This document shows, one piece after another, positions 63,910-64,000 of a stretch of DNA of 64,000 nt; position 1 is the stretch's first letter, and every line of letters starts with the position of its first letter. The notes under the pieces were generated by a model that searched no databases, had not been told where the DNA came from, and saw only the letters and a program-made list of their open reading frames with translations. The translations under genes and the position numbers were made by a program. The stretch is from Crotalaria pallida (lineage: Eukaryota > Streptophyta > Magnoliopsida > Fabales > Fabaceae): the NCBI GenBank assembly GCA_037953625.1, contig CM075654.1:55001001-55065000 (forward strand). Direction: 5' to 3'.

Positions 63910-64000
63910 ATGTTCTGCTATTTAGCATTACTTCTCATTTCCCTAAGCTTTGTGTTGATCCAATCAGCACCTGAAAGTGCTCTCATAAAACAGGTTCCGG
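63910..64000 (+). CDS. Serine carboxypeptidase-like gene, first exon, 5' end only
   Basis: ATG at 63910 opens 30 codons to the window edge. Residues 1-19 (MFCYLALLLISLSFVLIQS) form a hydrophobic signal peptide, followed by APESALIKQVP. Plant S10 serine carboxypeptidase-like proteins of the SCPL20 type start their mature part with a closely similar APES-L-x-Q-(L/I/V)-PGF phrase. These are secreted or vacuolar proteases or acyltransferases with a Ser-Asp-His triad, none of which is in the visible part. A TATA box precedes it. Only ~11 diagnostic residues are seen, so the family call is provisional; the presence of a secreted-protein gene start is firmer. Confidence 0.6.
   Translation, partial: MFCYLALLLISLSFVLIQSAPESALIKQVP

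Overview
This is nuclear DNA of a flowering plant, probably a dicot and possibly a legume (low confidence on the family). About 58 kb is a Russian-doll cluster of LTR retrotransposons. The last ~3 kb is AT-rich host sequence with small non-autonomous transposons, ending in the first exon of a serine-carboxypeptidase-like gene. No rRNA, tRNA, CRISPR or bacterial-type feature is present.

The nesting can be resolved exactly from 5-bp target-site duplications (TSDs). A degenerate LINE (58.5-60.7 kb) adjoins an old gypsy-type LTR, J (56485-58485). A SIRE/Maximus-type copia element, I, sits in J. Only its RNase H end (2-574) and 3' LTR (931-2248 plus 56044-56484) are seen. Gypsy-type element A (2249-56038, minus strand, TSD gggag) split that LTR. 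Into A went C (4910-22960, minus, TSD gaatg), E (23154-32366, minus, TSD tggtg), H (34683-40609, minus, gag-only copia, TSD aaaag) and G (43326-54131, plus, near-complete copia, TSD tttcg). Element B (14057-22617, plus, TSD attac) went into the LTR of C. Removing the insertions gives A two LTRs of 3439 and 3428 bp.

Most of the elements lack a usable pol. A keeps only gag, H keeps only gag, C keeps a decayed RT remnant and E has no recognisable coding sequence. B has exchanged gag-pol for an intact, intronless AlkB-type Fe(II)/2-oxoglutarate dioxygenase ORF (17041-17937) with all catalytic residues in place. G is the only element with gag, protease, integrase, RT and RNase H, but it carries a nonsense codon and frameshifts. 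It also has an extra ORF (50620-51996) in the position where SIRE elements keep an env-like gene.

The most unusual signal is in the gypsy-type LTRs (A, B, C, E, J). Each carries an array of stem-loops whose loop is nearly invariant within a family while the stem arms change in a compensatory way. The loop differs between families: 20 nt in A and B, 5 nt in C, 17 nt in E and 13 nt in J. In A, B, E and J the arrays lie between a conserved splice-donor-like site (AG then GTAAG) and an acceptor-like site (CAG), so they may be inside an LTR intron. Separately, most LTRs carry a cluster of short palindromes centred on CG (TAATCGATTA, CACTCGAGTG, TACTCGAGTA, TAACCGGTTA). The same words are used by copia and gypsy elements.
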